64,000 nucleotides of DNA from Amyloporia xantha (GCA_036971615.1 JAYKKR010000010.1:682001-746000); one strand, 5' to 3'; positions 34,073-44,320 are shown, counted from the first letter of the stretch. Numbers and translations: made by a program. Notes: generated from the sequence alone by a model not told the origin.

Positions 34073-36241
34073 TCAACTGGAGGTTGCCACATCTGCCCTG
34101 CGCTTTGCGTTTTTGATTTTGTGGATCTCCTCGCGCTTCCCAAAGTCTGAATCGTGCAGTTCCTGAATGAGAACGACGGCGAAATGAGGTCAGTGACGAG
34201 ATAAGACGGTATTAGGGGTGATAAAGCCCGACGGGCGCTGCTCACCATGTTCGCGAGACGCTTGGCTGTGGAGACGGCGTTCAGCTTCTCGAGGACCTTC
34301 TCCTCAGGGAGCGTCATCTCCGTGAGCTTCGTTTCTGCAGATGCGGAATGGTCAGCATCAGCTCTCTGCCACGCGCGGCAATAACGATCGGTGGGAGACG
34401 GCACGACGGCACATGCCCCACGGTACGCGATACGATGCAGCAGAACTGGCACTCACTGATCCGCTCCTCCACGCGCACCACCCTCTCCTCGTCCCTCTCC
34501 GTCACGAAGCTCACCGCGACACCGCCCTTGCCCTTCCGCGCGGTCCGCCCGACGCGGTGCGTGTACTCCTCCGGCTCGTCCGGCATGTCCCAGTTCACGA
34601 CGAGCGCGACGTCCTCGATGTCCAGCCCGCGCGCGCCCACGTCCGTCGACACGAGCACGGGCACGACGCTCGCGCGGAACAGCCCGAGCGAGGACATGCG
34701 CTCGCGCTGCGTGAGCCGCGAGTGCAGCGCGGTGCTCCGGATGTGCAGCGTTTGCAGGAGGTGCGTCAGGTACGCGGCGGTGCGGGGGCGCTTGCAGAAG
34801 ATGATCGTGGGCGGGGGCTGCTCGATCTCGTCGGGCTCGTCGTCGGGGGCTTTGGATTTGGACTTGGACTTTTTAGGCTTGGATTTGGAGGCAGGTTTGG
34901 ATTTTTTGGTGGGTTTGGTGGGTTCTGGTGGTGCGCGTCGGAGGTGCAGCGTCGATTCTGGAGGGTTGCAGAGGAGGTGGAAGAGGTACGATTCGCGGAC
35001 TTGGGAGGGGACAAGGATGTAGTGCTGCTGGAGGGTCTCAACTGTCTCGACACTGCGAGTATGGTGTAAGCACTGGGATGAAATGACCGTTGACTTGATC
35101 TGATACGTACGTCTCAACCATTCTGTGAATGAACGGCTTTTGCTTGCCTGGTCTTGGTCGCGCTTCAGCTAGAGACTCTACTGCAGGTGTCAATGTCGCA
35201 GTGAAAAGACAAGTCTGGCGCTCCTTCGGTAGAACTTCGGAAAGGTAAGATAGTTCGGGTGCGAAAGTAGGCGTAAGGAGTCGATCTGCTTCATCAAGAA
35301 CCTGCATAAGGGGTTAGCCAAAACCGACAATACGAAATGATAGTAATACGAACAAGGAACTTGATTCGTGATAGATCCCACTCTCCACCACTACTCTTCA
35401 GGTGATCTACTATTCGACCCGGGGTGGCTACCACCACATGTGGACGATTTCCCTAGTTCCAGAGCTTGTGCCATCATGTCCATTCCACCCACGACGACCG
35501 CGGTTCGCAGGTTGAGCGTCGAGCCTAGCACAGCAAACTGTTCGGATATCTGGAAAGCCAATTCTCTGTACCGGAGGGTGAGCTGATACTGACTTGTGCC
35601 GGTTCACAACATACCGAGTAGGCGTGAGGATCAGGGCGAAGATGCCATATGGATCAACAGACAGTTTCTGCAATATCGGCAAGGCAAAGGCAATGGTCTT
35701 CCCTGAGCCTGTCTTAGCATTTCCTATGCAGTCTCTGCCTTCGAACCCGTTCATGTTAATGTCCTCGCTAACCGATGCACGGAGAGGACTCGCCTTCAAG
35801 GAGGGGCGGGATGCAAACGGCTTGGATTTCAGTTGGTGCCCGTATAGACATCTTTGAGAGCGCAGAAAGGAGCGCAGATGATATTCCTAGGGATGTAAAT
35901 GTCGAAGGCCTTGGCTGCCGAACATGAGTAGCCTCATCGCGAGGAGCGGTCGTAAATTTTCTGGGAATGATAGATATTCGAGACGAGGTAAACCTGTCCT
36001 CAGGCTCCCAAGATTCGGTGGTGGATTCATTCACTAGAACCTCACTCGAAGCATCGTCCTCTGATTCGCTGCTGCTCCCTGATTGCGACTTGGATGATGA
36101 AGCCACACTCCGTTCCTCCGTGCTAGATACCTCCGGGTCGCTGTCGACGTCGAAGTCCCCTCTGAGCTTCTTCCTACTAGGCTCTTCTTGCAAGCGCAGG
36201 AGATCATCTGTGGTAAGAGCGCGCCGTTTCGCCCCAGTCAT
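34073..36241 (-). CDS. dbp8: DEAD-box RNA helicase Dbp8 (DDX49), ribosome biogenesis
   Basis: Dbp8 is a nucleolar ATP-dependent helicase of the 40S (SSU processome) pathway. The start [20 protein letters not shown] leads into an acidic Ser-rich tail, then the Q-motif region [20 protein letters not shown] with [16 protein letters not shown]. Helicase motifs in order: AKTGSGKT (I), LTPTRELAFQ (Ia), [20 protein letters not shown] (Ib), VLDEADRLL (II), [20 protein letters not shown] (III, SAT replaced by TAT), [20 protein letters not shown] (IV), [20 protein letters not shown] (V) and [16 protein letters not shown] (VI). Between domains sits a Lys/Ser/Pro-rich insert ([20 protein letters not shown]) longer than in yeast. 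The C-terminus is basic and ends RRADVATSS. Several introns split the gene. Assignment to Dbp8 rests on the motif flanks and gene length. Confidence 0.9.
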
Positions 36242-36696
36242 GGCTCAAGGGGAATGAGGTGAAAGATTCGCGGCAACTGCCGACCTCGATTGCGCTCACT
36301 TTTTCCCGTGAATCCCGGATCAATCTCAGACACAAACCAAATTATAAACGTTACGACCTCGTACCCAGACGGCAGATGTACGGTGGTGGGGTACGACCCC
36401 TGCCGGTTGGGTATGAGACCACAAGATCACTTCAAAGAGCAGAAGTTTTCATAACATTGGTTGAATTTTACATGTTTATCCTATTGCAACAACGAAGCAA
36501 AGCACGATGAGCAAAGCAACGCCCATGAGGGAGATCTACTACCGTAAGCGGGTCTAGAAACCGCGTGTTATATCTAAATAATCAAAGTCGCAGTATTGCC
36601 TTCGAATAATGATCATAATCACCACCACAAAGCCGAGAACCTATCCCAGAGTAAAGGTGATATAGCTCGCCAAAGAAAAGACATTCAGTGAGATTG
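36242..36696. repeat. Left edge of tandem segmental duplication (copy A)
   Basis: From about 36262, just upstream of the Dbp8 start codon, the sequence is clearly similar to that starting at about 40283. The shared stretch around CGGCAACTGCCGACCTCGAT marks the junction. This part of copy A holds no gene of its own beyond the 3' flank of the HMG-box gene. Confidence 0.8.
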
Positions 36697-37314
36697 TTAC
36701 TCTTGGCGCATCGTAGACGAGTCGGATATGCTAGACGTCCACAGGCTTGGATCAGGCATAGACGGCATGAAGGCGAGGGAATCCTCTGATTGCGGCGTCA
36801 CAATGTCAGGTAACTGGAAGGCTTCTACCATGTATCTATCGCTGTGGAAAATTTGCGCAGGCGCAGCCGCTGCAGGGAAGAGATCGCGGTATGACATCCC
36901 TGCCAGTGGCTGATACAATGGCTCAACAGTGGGCCAAGGTGCAGGAGCCATAGATGACCCAGCAGTCCATGCCATCGGAGGATATAATGGCTCGGGGGAG
37001 GTCGTGCTCCTGGCTCGTATATAGGCTGAACAGCGGGCCAGGAGTTTATGACCTGCTATACGTTTCAACTCAGCACACTTTGAATTGTTGATGTACATAC
37101 CATCGATGGTCACTGGACCAGTCCGTTGTTCCAGTCCACACTGATGCAAAACCGTAGGGAAGGATACCTGGCGATTATGGACTGTTCTATTGGAGAAAGT
37201 GTCAAGCCACACGTCGAAAGATGGTGAGGGAATTGGATAAACAAATGCTACACATCATGTGTGAGATAGTGAATATAACAAAGGAGTGCATTACATACTT
37301 TCGGTGGAGCACAT
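36697..37314 (-). CDS. HMG-box gene paralogue with truncated HMG domain (copy A)
   Basis: Two exons (37314-37299, 37247-36697) give an open frame of 188 aa, spliced exactly like the paralogue at 40685-41602 (tiny first exon, GTATGT donor). The C-terminal half matches the paralogue well: YPPMAWTAGSSMAPAP, YRDLFPAAAAPAQIFHSDRY and MVEAFQLPDIVTPQSED. The HMG box is degraded. Only parts align, such as CAELKRIAGHKL against QQIFSKVAGRLW, and the second half of the box, including the SKEEKEPW segment, is missing. DNA binding is therefore doubtful. The frame is open throughout, so it may be expressed as a box-less protein or may be an early pseudogene. Confidence 0.6.
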
Positions 37315-37719
37315 TATGGGTTCACATGCCACAAAGTTAGTTATAAGCTGGTAAGAGCACCAGATTTGAAGGCGAGTACACTGCCAAAGAACCGCTTTGT
37401 GCAAAGGGATAAGTGGGGGATGTTGGAATGGGGGATGTGTCCCGTCAGGTCTTTATATAGGGTTGGCACATGACGGCGAGCCGATGGTGTCGAAATCTTG
37501 TAGCGGGTGTACCCCGCGCTTACGATCACCTCGCGGCAATATGATAATGGAAGAGTAAGCGACACCTGTGGCCTCCATGAAACAAAAGAAGCCTATACGC
37601 GAAATGAATTGGAGCATCCCTACAGACCACGTTAACCAGGACTTTGTTCTGATCGAACACCATGGAGAATCTGCGAACGGAGCGGCGGCCAATAATGTCC
37701 AGTTGTACGGACGGGCTAG
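37315..37719. other. Promoter region of HMG paralogue A
   Basis: The sequence is similar to the promoter of paralogue B. It includes a shared TATATAAAG-type box on the minus strand (plus-strand CTTTATATAG at about 37450-37459). The copy ends at the inverted-repeat element. Confidence 0.55.
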
Positions 37720-39314
37720 CATCAGGAAAAACCTCCCGGGCTAATTAGCCCTTATTTAGACATACCTGGTAATCATAGGCCGATAATTGCTGCTATTCCA
37801 ATATTCTCTTCTATTTGTTCAATAATTGAGGAATACCACGCACAGCGTGTCATTTAGATAATGGAAATGAAAATATGTATCTACAGACGCAACGAGATGC
37901 AGGGGTATGAGAAATAAATACTCTATACACTCTGCCATCTCTACTCGCAGTCTCGCACCGGTCCCCTTCTTGTCGAAATTGAGATTTCGTGATTATCTGT
38001 CTCTGGTTCTGCACTCTACTCCCCGGCTACAGTGTGTGCTTCAAGTTGTCGATCTTCTCATGAACGGACGCCACAGCCAAGTTGCGCGTGAGTCATCCAA
38101 TGCGCATAGGACACATTGGTGTCCACTCTCGCCATGCCCCGTTTGTCGATCCTGCGTTCAAAATTTGAGGTTTCGCCGTCCGACAAGACGGACCACGGTG
38201 GCATCAGGCAGACAGCCCAGGTGGAACTTCGAAGAGAGGCAGGGCTGCAGGTAGTGCTGAGTGCTGAACTTGTGCGTCGACGGCGATGGCTTGCAGTAGG
38301 CATGTGACATTGTTGAAATCTACAAACAATGCCAAATAGACCTGTTCCGTCACACCGTCTTCGCCGTCCACTCTCTTGACCGCACACACACTCTCTCAGA
38401 CGACCGCGGACGCACGAACGTAAGTTCTGCGTACTGTTGTCTCCGAAAAGGTAGCTCTCATACTCTGTCCTTTCTGAGTCCCTCCATCTACATGCTGTCA
38501 CTTCTCTGGCCATTGTGTGCTGCTCGCCACGTCAGTGCTGTGCTTGCTTCTCGATGATACATCACGGCGGCTCTGGTCTATGTGTGCTATTCAAGGTCCT
38601 TGCCACTGTACTCATTCCATTCTGTTATCTGCCTTTATCTCCCTACTGACTCTTTGCACAGGATTTATTGCTATTGTCAGCACTGTCCTTCTGGTATGTA
38701 AAACCTTACTTGGCCCACCTCCATCTCACCTTACTTTCTACATCCACATACAGCTATCTGGATGTTTATAGTCCTTTCTGCTGAAATCTCCTTTGTATTT
38801 GTATTTCTCATGTGAGTACCTCTTTCTCTGTCTTTGCTTATATTGTATCACTTATTTTGGGTTATCATCTCTTATATATGTGCAGGAGGATCAGACATAG
38901 AAATTCCAGTGAGTACAATGTCAGTTAATATTGTCTTCTCTTGCTAGTACATGACTGATCAAAATCATGTTCATATTTCTACAGGACTTGTTACCTGTCT
39001 TATTTTATATTTTGGTAGGAATGATATGGTAGTTTACTATCTGTATTCCTTATTTTGGCTATGATTCTGTAGTACTCTCATGTGTTAGTACTGTAGTCTC
39101 ATCAATATATCTTTATGTCTCAAAACAAATGTGTGAAATATGTGTCTATTTCAATTTTACTGGTCCAATAACAGTGTACTACTTGTCTTATATCCCAACT
39201 ATCCCATCTAATTAGAAGTGGAACTATCCTAATGAGGTCTAATCCACTATTCCTGATAATTAGCAATAATTAGCAATAAATAGGCATTATTAGCCCGGGA
39301 GGTTTTTCCTGATG
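37720..39314. mobile_element. 1.6-kb terminal-inverted-repeat DNA element (non-autonomous)
   Basis: The left end CATCAGGAAAAACCTCCCGG... (37720-37745) is the exact 26-nt reverse complement of the right end at 39289-39314. Similarity continues less perfectly inward; both ends have AT-rich subterminal sequence with TAATTA/TTATT repeats. Copy B of the surrounding duplication lacks it: there ...GCTAGATT... is continuous, whereas here GCTAG is followed by the element and then AGATTT. This fits insertion with a 2-bp AG target duplication. The interior is AT-rich toward the right end and holds no transposase-like frame, so it looks non-autonomous. The superfamily is unknown. Confidence 0.8.
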
Positions 39315-39728
39315 AGATTTCGGTCGACGGAGTGTTCATTCATTTCCTCAGCGGGATCCCGGCACTTGTAATTTAATCGTTTCCTAGATCTTGAGGATAA
39401 TGGAAGTGGTACAACACAGCATGCTGCGGCCGATGTTGACCAGACTGTCCCGCAGGATTTCGCACGGAAACACGCTCGTCGGGCTACTTCAGCTGAGTCA
39501 GGACCGTGATTGCCTGAGAAAGTCTCCACAAGTCGTGTTTTGCACCATGACAGTGAGCTAACCAGAAGTTTAGTCGCTTCCTGATCGCAATATGAGGTAT
39601 GATGAATTGATCACGGATGCTAAGAGATGTCGGAGATTTCCAGACCGCCTTGCAATGCCTTGCAATGGCACTCAACGTCTAAACGGTTTCGGGTCTATTG
39701 CAATGCGTTACAATCACATGATCCCTAT

Positions 39729-39770
39729 TGTAACGGCATTGTAATGCCATTGTAATGCCATTGTAATGGC
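39729..39770. repeat. Short tandem repeat, unit ATTGTAATGCC
   Basis: About three and a half units of an 11-nt repeat, in part self-complementary (GCCATTACAATGGC-like), sit in a 220-nt stretch present in copy A of the duplication but not in copy B. Related GCAATGCC words occur at 39650-39665. It may be a small element remnant. Confidence 0.5.
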
Positions 39771-40147
39771 CGTGACCGCTTATAATGTCATTGTGACCGA
39801 AATTTCTGCTTATAATGTCACTCAATGCTCTCTCAATTTCCTGAGATTGCAATTGACCCGAGAAATTTCCGACAGAACAGGAGCATACTGATTGGACCCG
39901 TTCCAGAAGTAGACAAAGCAACAAGCCACTGGTTAATTGACAATGCATTGCGCAATATTGTGTTCACACCATGGGAAGCACTTTGTCTGGCCACACTGAT
40001 GCTTTGGGAAAGCTGGATCAAAGCCACAGCCATGGGCCTGCTTTATCATTGTACAACAGAGTTTTCTAAAACATTGAATGTATAGTGTTGCTCTAATGCA
40101 AGACGGACAAACGCACTTGACGTACTTGAATTCTCTCGAGTCCGTCC

Positions 40148-40282
40148 GAAGAACCGAACTGACTCTCTATCAGCTTTTTTTACACAATTCTTCGCAGCCA
40201 ACCCTTCTCTTTCCTCCTTGATCTCCTCGATGAGTATGAGGTCAACACCAGGACTGTCAGAGTGAGAAGCCCGTCAAAGTGG
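40148..40282 (-). pseudogene. Remnant of the SUA5 3' coding end
   Basis: This 135-nt stretch matches the last roughly 45 codons of the intact Sua5 gene (42737-42868), including the segment encoding LILIEEIKEERE, with substitutions and small indels. It is cut off at its 5' side by the junction to copy B. It marks where the tandem duplication broke inside the Sua5 gene. Confidence 0.8.
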
Positions 40283-40684
40283 AAGATTGGCGGCAACTGC
40301 CGACCTCGATTGCGCTTGCTTTCTCCGGAAATCCCGGATCAATGTCAGACTCGAACCACACGATCACTTCATGAGAGCAGAACCCAGAATTTAATAATGA
40401 TAGTCTAAGTGGAAACAAGCAGTGCATATCCTATAGCGATAATACAGGAAAGCAGATGAGCAAAATAATGACGATGTGAAAGATCTACTACCGTAAAGCG
40501 GGTTTGAAACCGCGTATTATATTTGAAGAACAAGTCTCAGTATTGCATTCGAATAACGATCATAATTACCACCAGTAAAGCCGAGAACCTATCCCAGAGT
40601 AAAGGTGGCATAGCTCGCCAAAGACTAGACATTCAGGGAGATAGTTACTCTTGGCGCGTCGCAGACGAGTCGCAGACGAGTCGC

Positions 40685-41602
40685 TTACGTCCATCCTAGG
40701 CTTGAATCGGGTATAGACCCCATGAAGGTACAGAGATCCTCTGATAGTGTCGTCAAGATGTCAATAGAATGGAAGGCTTCTACCGTGTATGTATCGGTGT
40801 GGAAAATTTGCGCCGGCGCAGCCACTGCCGGCAAGAGATCGCGGTATGGCATCCCTGGCTGATACAATGGCTCAACACTAGCAGCGGGCCAAGGTGCAGG
40901 AGCCATAGATGACCCAGCAGTCCATGCCATCGGAGGATAAAATGGCTCAACAGCAGGCCAAGGTGCAGGAGCCATGGATGACCCAGCAGTCCATGCCATC
41001 GGAGGATAAGTAGACAGGCTGAAATCGTGTCCAGTAGGATCGGTGACCGAGGCAAAGCACAGCTGATTGAAGGCTTGACTTCCCGAACCAGAAGCGATGG
41101 AGTTGTGCCGGACGTGAGAGGTATCAAACAAAGGACCTTGTGCGATAACAGATTCCACCATGTCTGCCACTTCGGTCTCTGTCACTACCGCTCGCTTTGC
41201 CTTGTACGTCCGCTTATTCTTTTTCTTGCCCGGCTGATATTTGTACCCAGGATTATCTTGTGCATGCTTCTTGCCTTTCTCCCTCCCAAGCGCCATCCAT
41301 GGCTCCTTCTCTTCTTTAGACATTGACTGCCAAAGTCGGCCTGCGACTTTACTAAAAATTTGCTGCTGCGAGGTGGAGACCATTCCACTCTTGAGGAGCC
41401 ACGATCGATATACTATGTACCCGTTCGGGGGTCGCTTGATGGTCCGTTTTGGGACGGAGAAGTGTGGAGACTGGGAAGATGATGGAAGTGCCCGACACTC
41501 CGTGAGACTGGGCGGAAAGGGACTTGGATGAACAAATGCTGCATGTTATGTGTGAGATAGTGAATGCAACAAAGGAGTACATTGCATACACTTAGAATTC
41601 AT
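40685..41602 (-). CDS. HMG-box transcription factor (MATA_HMG-like), copy B
   Basis: Two exons (41602-41590, 41538-40685) encode 288 aa; a 13-nt first exon encodes MNSK. The HMG box occupies about residues 45-120: VPKRTIKRPPNGYIVYRSWL, then STSQQQIFSKVAGRLW and SKEEKEPWMALGREKGKKHA, closing NPGYKYQPGKKKNKR. The conserved Pro, Tyr, Trp and basic tail of sequence-specific (Sox/MATA type) boxes are present, so it should bind the DNA minor groove in the nucleus. The C-terminal half is Pro/Ala/Trp-rich, with a 69-bp direct repeat (40887-41010) encoding two runs of MAWTAGSSMAPAPWP. A TATA box lies at 41740-41749, 138 nt upstream. Many basidiomycete HMG proteins act in mating and fruiting, but no such role can be assigned here. 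Confidence 0.88.
40887..41010. repeat. 69-bp direct repeat inside HMG-box gene B
   Basis: Two successive copies, one starting at 40887 and the next at 40956, encode nearly identical YPPMAWTAGSSMAPAPWP segments. Paralogue A has a single copy at the matching place (about 36931-37000). The array therefore expanded in B or contracted in A. Confidence 0.8.
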
Positions 41603-42736
41603 TGTGAATTCAACTGTTCCAAAGCTGGTCTAGGAGGAGTACGAGTGTCGATTCTCGAAGCGCGTGCGCCTTTGATAGAACGCGTTACGAGAAAGGATAG
41701 GAGTGGGAGTGTATGGATCAGGAGCCTTTTCCGCCAGGTCTTTATATAGGGTTAGCCCATGGCCGCAAGCCGATGGGTTCGAACTTCAAGGCGGGTGTAA
41801 TCCTGCGCTATAATCACCTCGCGGCGGGGTGATAACGGGTGAGACAGTGCATCTGTGGCATTCATGGAAGGGAAGAAGCCGATACGCGAAATGAATTGGA
41901 GCATCCGTACAGCCACATTGGCCAGGGTTTTGTTCTGACCGGAAACCATAGAGAATCTGCGAACGGAGTGGCGGCCAACAATATCCAATGGATAGCCGAG
42001 CTAGATTCCAATTCACGGGATCCCGGCACTCCTCCCAAAATGGTTCCTGAACACAGAAGTCAAAGCTTAATTTCATCGCGTCCTAGATCTTGAGGATGTT
42101 AGAGTGTTAGAGTGCGCTGCAGCCGACGGTTACCCGGACGATTTCGTACGGCAACATGTCCAGATACTTACCTGGAGAGAATGAATAAAGGCAGGAAATA
42201 TGTTCTTCCGTCAGAAAGCCAGTAGGAACCTCTCTCCGTCATATAATCACCTCCAAACTTGATCGACCTCGAGGTAACCCCATCCGGAACAGCCACATAT
42301 GTCACAGGGCCACCTCAATGTAATCACCTAGCTTAAGGGTGATTTGCTGACAAGAACAACTGACTGAGCAGGGCAAAGCGCGGTAAAAAGCCCCGACAAG
42401 TCATGTTTTGCACCGTGACAGATCCAGCTGGGATTGTGGCCGCGGTCTAAGGCACAGAAATACGACTGCGGTGGCTGAGTGAACAACGACATACTAATTG
42501 GGCCTGATTAGGAGGTAAACAAAGCGACAAACCACTGGTTACTTGACAACGCATTGTGTTCACACCCTGGGAAACGCTTTGTCTAGCCACGCACGCAGAG
42601 GTTACCGCGGTGCTTTGGGCTGGATCGAAGCCACAGCCATTGCTTTATTATTGCGGAACAGCATTTTCTGAAATATTGAAGGTATATGGTTGCTCTCATG
42701 CAAGATATAGACAAACGCACAAGAATTATCTCGAGT
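41603..42736. promoter_or_regulatory. HMG-box gene B promoter and duplicated spacer
   Basis: It begins with the HMG-box B leader and promoter. On the minus strand a TATATAAAG box lies at 41740-41749, conserved in paralogue A. The rest is the copy B spacer down to the Sua5 stop. No gene is visible. The segment near 42001-42007 (GCTAGATT) is the empty-site counterpart of the inverted-repeat element in copy A. Confidence 0.55.
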
Positions 42737-44005
42737 TTATCCGAGGCTCAACCAAACTGACTCTCCAGCAGCCTTATTTACACGATTCATCACAGCCAAC
42801 CCTTCTCGTTCCTCCTTGATCTCCTCGATGAGTATGAGGTCAACACCAGCACCGTCTAGAGTGAGAAGCCCATCGAAGAGGCGCTGCGCGGAAACAGAAG
42901 GTTCTCCTATTGGACCAAGAAGATACGTCTGCCATTCGATGTCATCCCTAGTGGTCATTCCTCCCAGAAGAGGAGAGTCCGACGGCGCTAGCAGACCAAT
43001 CCGGATCTGTCCCGCAGAAGATTTTGCCCTGGCCTTGATAGAAGTCAAGAACTCTGTGATGGGGGTGGCCTCAACTTCATGAGGCGGTGACGAGGTCTTC
43101 AGTAATATGACTGGCACAGCAGGTGAGTAGTGTCGATACTTCATTCCCGGTGTGGTCGGAGCTTGTTCCAAAGCTTCATCACGGTAATCCCTGCGGTGGA
43201 CAAAGACTTCGGGAACTGTGGCAGAGTCGCCCATCTCCTGCCGAATGACACTCTCAATATCCTCAACTGTTACTCCTCCTGGTCGCAGGACGCGTATGTT
43301 ACCGTCTGCATTTAACGCATCCACCACGGTGCTCTCTAGACCAACTCCACAAGGACCGCCGTCAAGAATAAGACCGACCTTTCCCTCTAGGTCTTTAAGC
43401 ACATGCTCGGCACGAGTAGGACTAGGCTTCCCTGAAGAATTCGCGCTGGGGGCAGCGATGGGGGCATTGGTCAGAGCAATCAAGGCTCGAGCGACTGGGT
43501 GCGACGGCATTCTGACCGCAACTGTAGGCTGATTAGCCGTGATCATCGGCGGTACCAGAGATGGGTTCGTAGGGAAGAGTAAAGTCAAGGGACCGGGCCA
43601 GAAATGGCGCATTAGCAAGTCGCACATTTTAGGGATGATGTAGCCTTCGGGGAGTAATTTTCGGAGCATAGCAATGGATGAGACGTGGACGATTAATGGG
43701 TTGTCTGGTGGTCTTCCCTTCGCAGAAAATATGCGCGACGCAGCGATAGGATCGAGGGCTATAGCTCCTAACCCGTAAACCGTCTCCGTCGGGAATGCCA
43801 CTATCTGCAAGTCGTTCAGCGACTTGGCGGCCTGTTGCACGGCTTCCAGAGTACCGGGGGATGTGATCTTTGGATCATCGGAGGATGTGAAAGAAATAGA
43901 AGATGGATCGCAACGAAGCACTTCCGTTGTGCGCGCCATTTTGAAAGGAGACAACAAGCTTGCGTATGTCCTGGTGAGACTCGTCCACAGCCTTGGTAGT
44001 CTCAT
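42737..44005 (-). CDS. sua5: Threonylcarbamoyl-AMP synthase Sua5 (YrdC family)
   Basis: Sua5 makes threonylcarbamoyl-AMP from threonine, bicarbonate and ATP, the first step of t6A37 modification of tRNAs that read ANN codons. This is a single exon of 422 aa. The YrdC domain has LQIVAFPTETVYGLGAIALD, then KGRPPDNPLIVHVSSI and WPGPLTLLFPT. It continues VAVRMPSHPVARALI and APSANSSGKPSPT, and closes with STVVDALNADGNIRVLRPGG. The linker has PTTPGMKYRHYSP, the conserved KYRHY motif, and the C-terminal Sua5 domain ends VNKAAGESVWLSLG. The first 22 residues (MRLPRLWTSLTRTYASLLSP...) resemble a mitochondrial presequence. A second ATG at 43939 (MARTTEV) would give a cytosolic form, the dual targeting known for yeast Sua5. 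The last 45 codons are duplicated at 40148-40282. Confidence 0.95.
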   Translation of the reverse strand: MRLPRLWTSLTRTYASLLSPFKMARTTEVLRCDPSSISFTSSDDPKITSPGTLEAVQQAAKSLNDLQIVAFPTETVYGLGAIALDPIAASRIFSAKGRPPDNPLIVHVSSIAMLRKLLPEGYIIPKMCDLLMRHFWPGPLTLLFPTNPSLVPPMITANQPTVAVRMPSHPVARALIALTNAPIAAPSANSSGKPSPTRAEHVLKDLEGKVGLILDGGPCGVGLESTVVDALNADGNIRVLRPGGVTVEDIESVIRQEMGDSATVPEVFVHRRDYRDEALEQAPTTPGMKYRHYSPAVPVILLKTSSPPHEVEATPITEFLTSIKARAKSSAGQIRIGLLAPSDSPLLGGMTTRDDIEWQTYLLGPIGEPSVSAQRLFDGLLTLDGAGVDLILIEEIKEEREGLAVMNRVNKAAGESVWLSLG

Positions 44006-44320
44006 GCGTAGGTTACAATGGCAGCGCTATAGATCTCCGCTATATGACTCGGATATGTGTCTCGCGCTCCGCGCATATCTTTGACCAAGCGGGTCGAGTT
44101 TCAAAAATCTCGATTATCTAATCGACTCCAGCGCCGAGGGAATGCGGTCTTCTCAGATGCTCGGCTACATCATTACAGAACGTTCATGTCATTTTTTTCG
44201 GACAACCCAGTAGCAAGAGAGGACATGACGCCTAGTATAACACGCATAGCGACGAATAAGAAATCTCAACAGAGCTAGCAGACCATCACACATCAGGGAT
44301 GAATAGCATCGACTGCCCGT
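44006..44320. other. Short gap, Sua5 promoter / U1-C 3' end
   Basis: This 315-nt gap lies between two minus-strand genes and should hold the Sua5 promoter. I see nothing distinctive. Confidence 0.45.

Larger units (their letters stand above)
36262..40282. repeat. Segmental duplication, copy A (about 2.4 kb plus a 1.6-kb insertion)
   Basis: Copy A runs from the Dbp8 promoter to a 135-bp remnant of the Sua5 3' end. It matches copy B (40283-42868) in order and orientation: HMG-box gene 3' flank, HMG-box gene, its TATA-containing promoter, a spacer, then the Sua5 3' end. It differs by the inverted-repeat element at 37720-39314 and by extra sequence with short tandem repeats near 39660-39800. The two copies are diverged, with many substitutions and small indels, so the event is not recent. 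Confidence 0.85.
39315..40684. other. Rest of copy A spacer, Sua5 remnant and start of copy B
   Basis: This stretch has no intact gene. It contains the copy A spacer, a short ATTGTAATGCC tandem repeat near 39729-39770 not found in copy B, a remnant of the Sua5 3' coding end (40148-40282), the duplication junction near 40283, and the 3' flank of the HMG-box gene B. Confidence 0.65.
40283..42868. repeat. Segmental duplication, copy B (about 2.6 kb)
   Basis: Copy B carries the intact HMG-box gene and continues into the 3' end of the complete Sua5 gene. Anchors shared with copy A include the sequence around CGGCAACTGCCGACCTCGAT at its start, the HMG gene and promoter, GCGAAATGAATTGGAGCATC in the spacer, and the Sua5 end. 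The simplest history is one tandem duplication between the Dbp8 promoter and the Sua5 3' end. Confidence 0.85.

Noticed and set aside
34341..35069. 242-codon plus-strand open frame opposite Dbp8
   Set aside because: It is antisense to helicase motifs IV-VI, low in complexity (Gly/Leu/Phe repeats) and not coding-like.
37700..39330. Classifying the inverted-repeat element as hAT or Tc1/mariner
   Set aside because: No 8-bp or TA target duplication is seen; the flanks support only AG, and no transposase is present, so the superfamily is left open.
41770..41800. GGTTCGAAC near 41777 as a possible tRNA or polymerase III B box
   Set aside because: No acceptor, D or anticodon stem can be folded around it, and the duplicated copy A sequence does not keep it.
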